Source of the DNA: Microbacterium luteum
GTDB lineage: Bacteria; Actinomycetota; Actinomycetes; Actinomycetales; Microbacteriaceae
Direction of reading: 5' to 3'
DNA: 64,000 nucleotides
Assembly: GCF_015277875.1 (NCBI RefSeq)
Contig: NZ_CP063814.1
Coordinates: forward strand, 1,550,001-1,614,000
Shown: positions 62,535 through 64,000 of the stretch, piece after piece
Layout: every line of letters starts with the position of its first letter
How positions within the stretch are numbered: the stretch's first letter is position 1
Notes under the pieces: model-generated
The model's input: the letters and a program-made list of their open reading frames with translations, nothing else
Told to the model about the DNA's origin: nothing
The model's database searches: none
Made by a program: the position numbers and the translations under genes

Positions 62535-64000
<1,466 letters not shown>

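Overview
The window is about 64 kb of very GC-rich DNA from an actinobacterium, most likely Microbacteriaceae (Microbacterium-like). This is inferred from codon use, the gatC-gatA-gatB and mnmA-ligA neighbourhoods, the ClpS/DUF2017 operon and the many leaderless genes. It holds a host core region (1-16081), one complete-looking but damaged siphovirus-type prophage of about 42.4 kb (16082-58491), and a second host region (58492-64000).

Host left flank: glgX (partial, minus strand), cysteine desulfurase, mnmA, ligA, a fatty-acyl-CoA ligase, gatC-gatA-gatB, dinB, a GerW-like protein, a P-loop kinase-like protein, a minus-strand operon of metallopeptidase-clpS-DUF2017 directly behind tRNA-His, and orn. 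Host right flank: a small conserved protein, a YczE-type membrane protein divergent from its GntR/aminotransferase (MocR-type) regulator, ssb, a lipoprotein and the ABC-F ATPase ettA (partial).

Prophage: it sits inside a host tRNA-Arg(TCT) gene, split in the anticodon loop. The 5' half is at 16055-16095 and the 3' half at 58492-58523, with a 14-bp core (one mismatch) at each junction. Left to right the prophage carries a minus-strand repressor and a divergent Cro-like gene, an antirepressor, a YqaJ exonuclease with a RecT-like annealase, an SNF2-like helicase with a DNA methyltransferase, a second small HTH switch, an internal tyrosine recombinase, and a run of small genes with an HNH protein. 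These are followed by terminase, portal, ClpP-type protease with nested scaffold, capsid, head-tail and tail genes, tail chaperones with a -1 frameshift site, a tape-measure gene broken by an IS1380-family element, minor tail proteins, an M15 endolysin, holin-like membrane proteins, a beta-helix tailspike and an acetyltransferase. The right arm has a HicA-like toxin/antitoxin pair, a frameshifted integrase, small accessory genes, an intact tRNA-Arg(TCT), the likely integrase and a zinc-binding protein.

The most striking feature is the lysogeny switch. The repressor gene runs into attL and stops inside the att core: its TAG stop is supplied by the host tRNA anticodon bases. Rejoining the two prophage ends in silico (attP) replaces TAG by TAC and extends the repressor by 24 residues. 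The extended frame ends in an ATGA overlap with the zinc-binding gene, which is followed by the integrase. Integration would therefore shorten the repressor and cut the integrase away from the repressor promoter, the logic known from the integration-dependent mycobacteriophages (Brujita, BPs, Charlie). Here it is combined with destruction of a host tRNA gene and supply of a phage-encoded replacement tRNA of the same anticodon.
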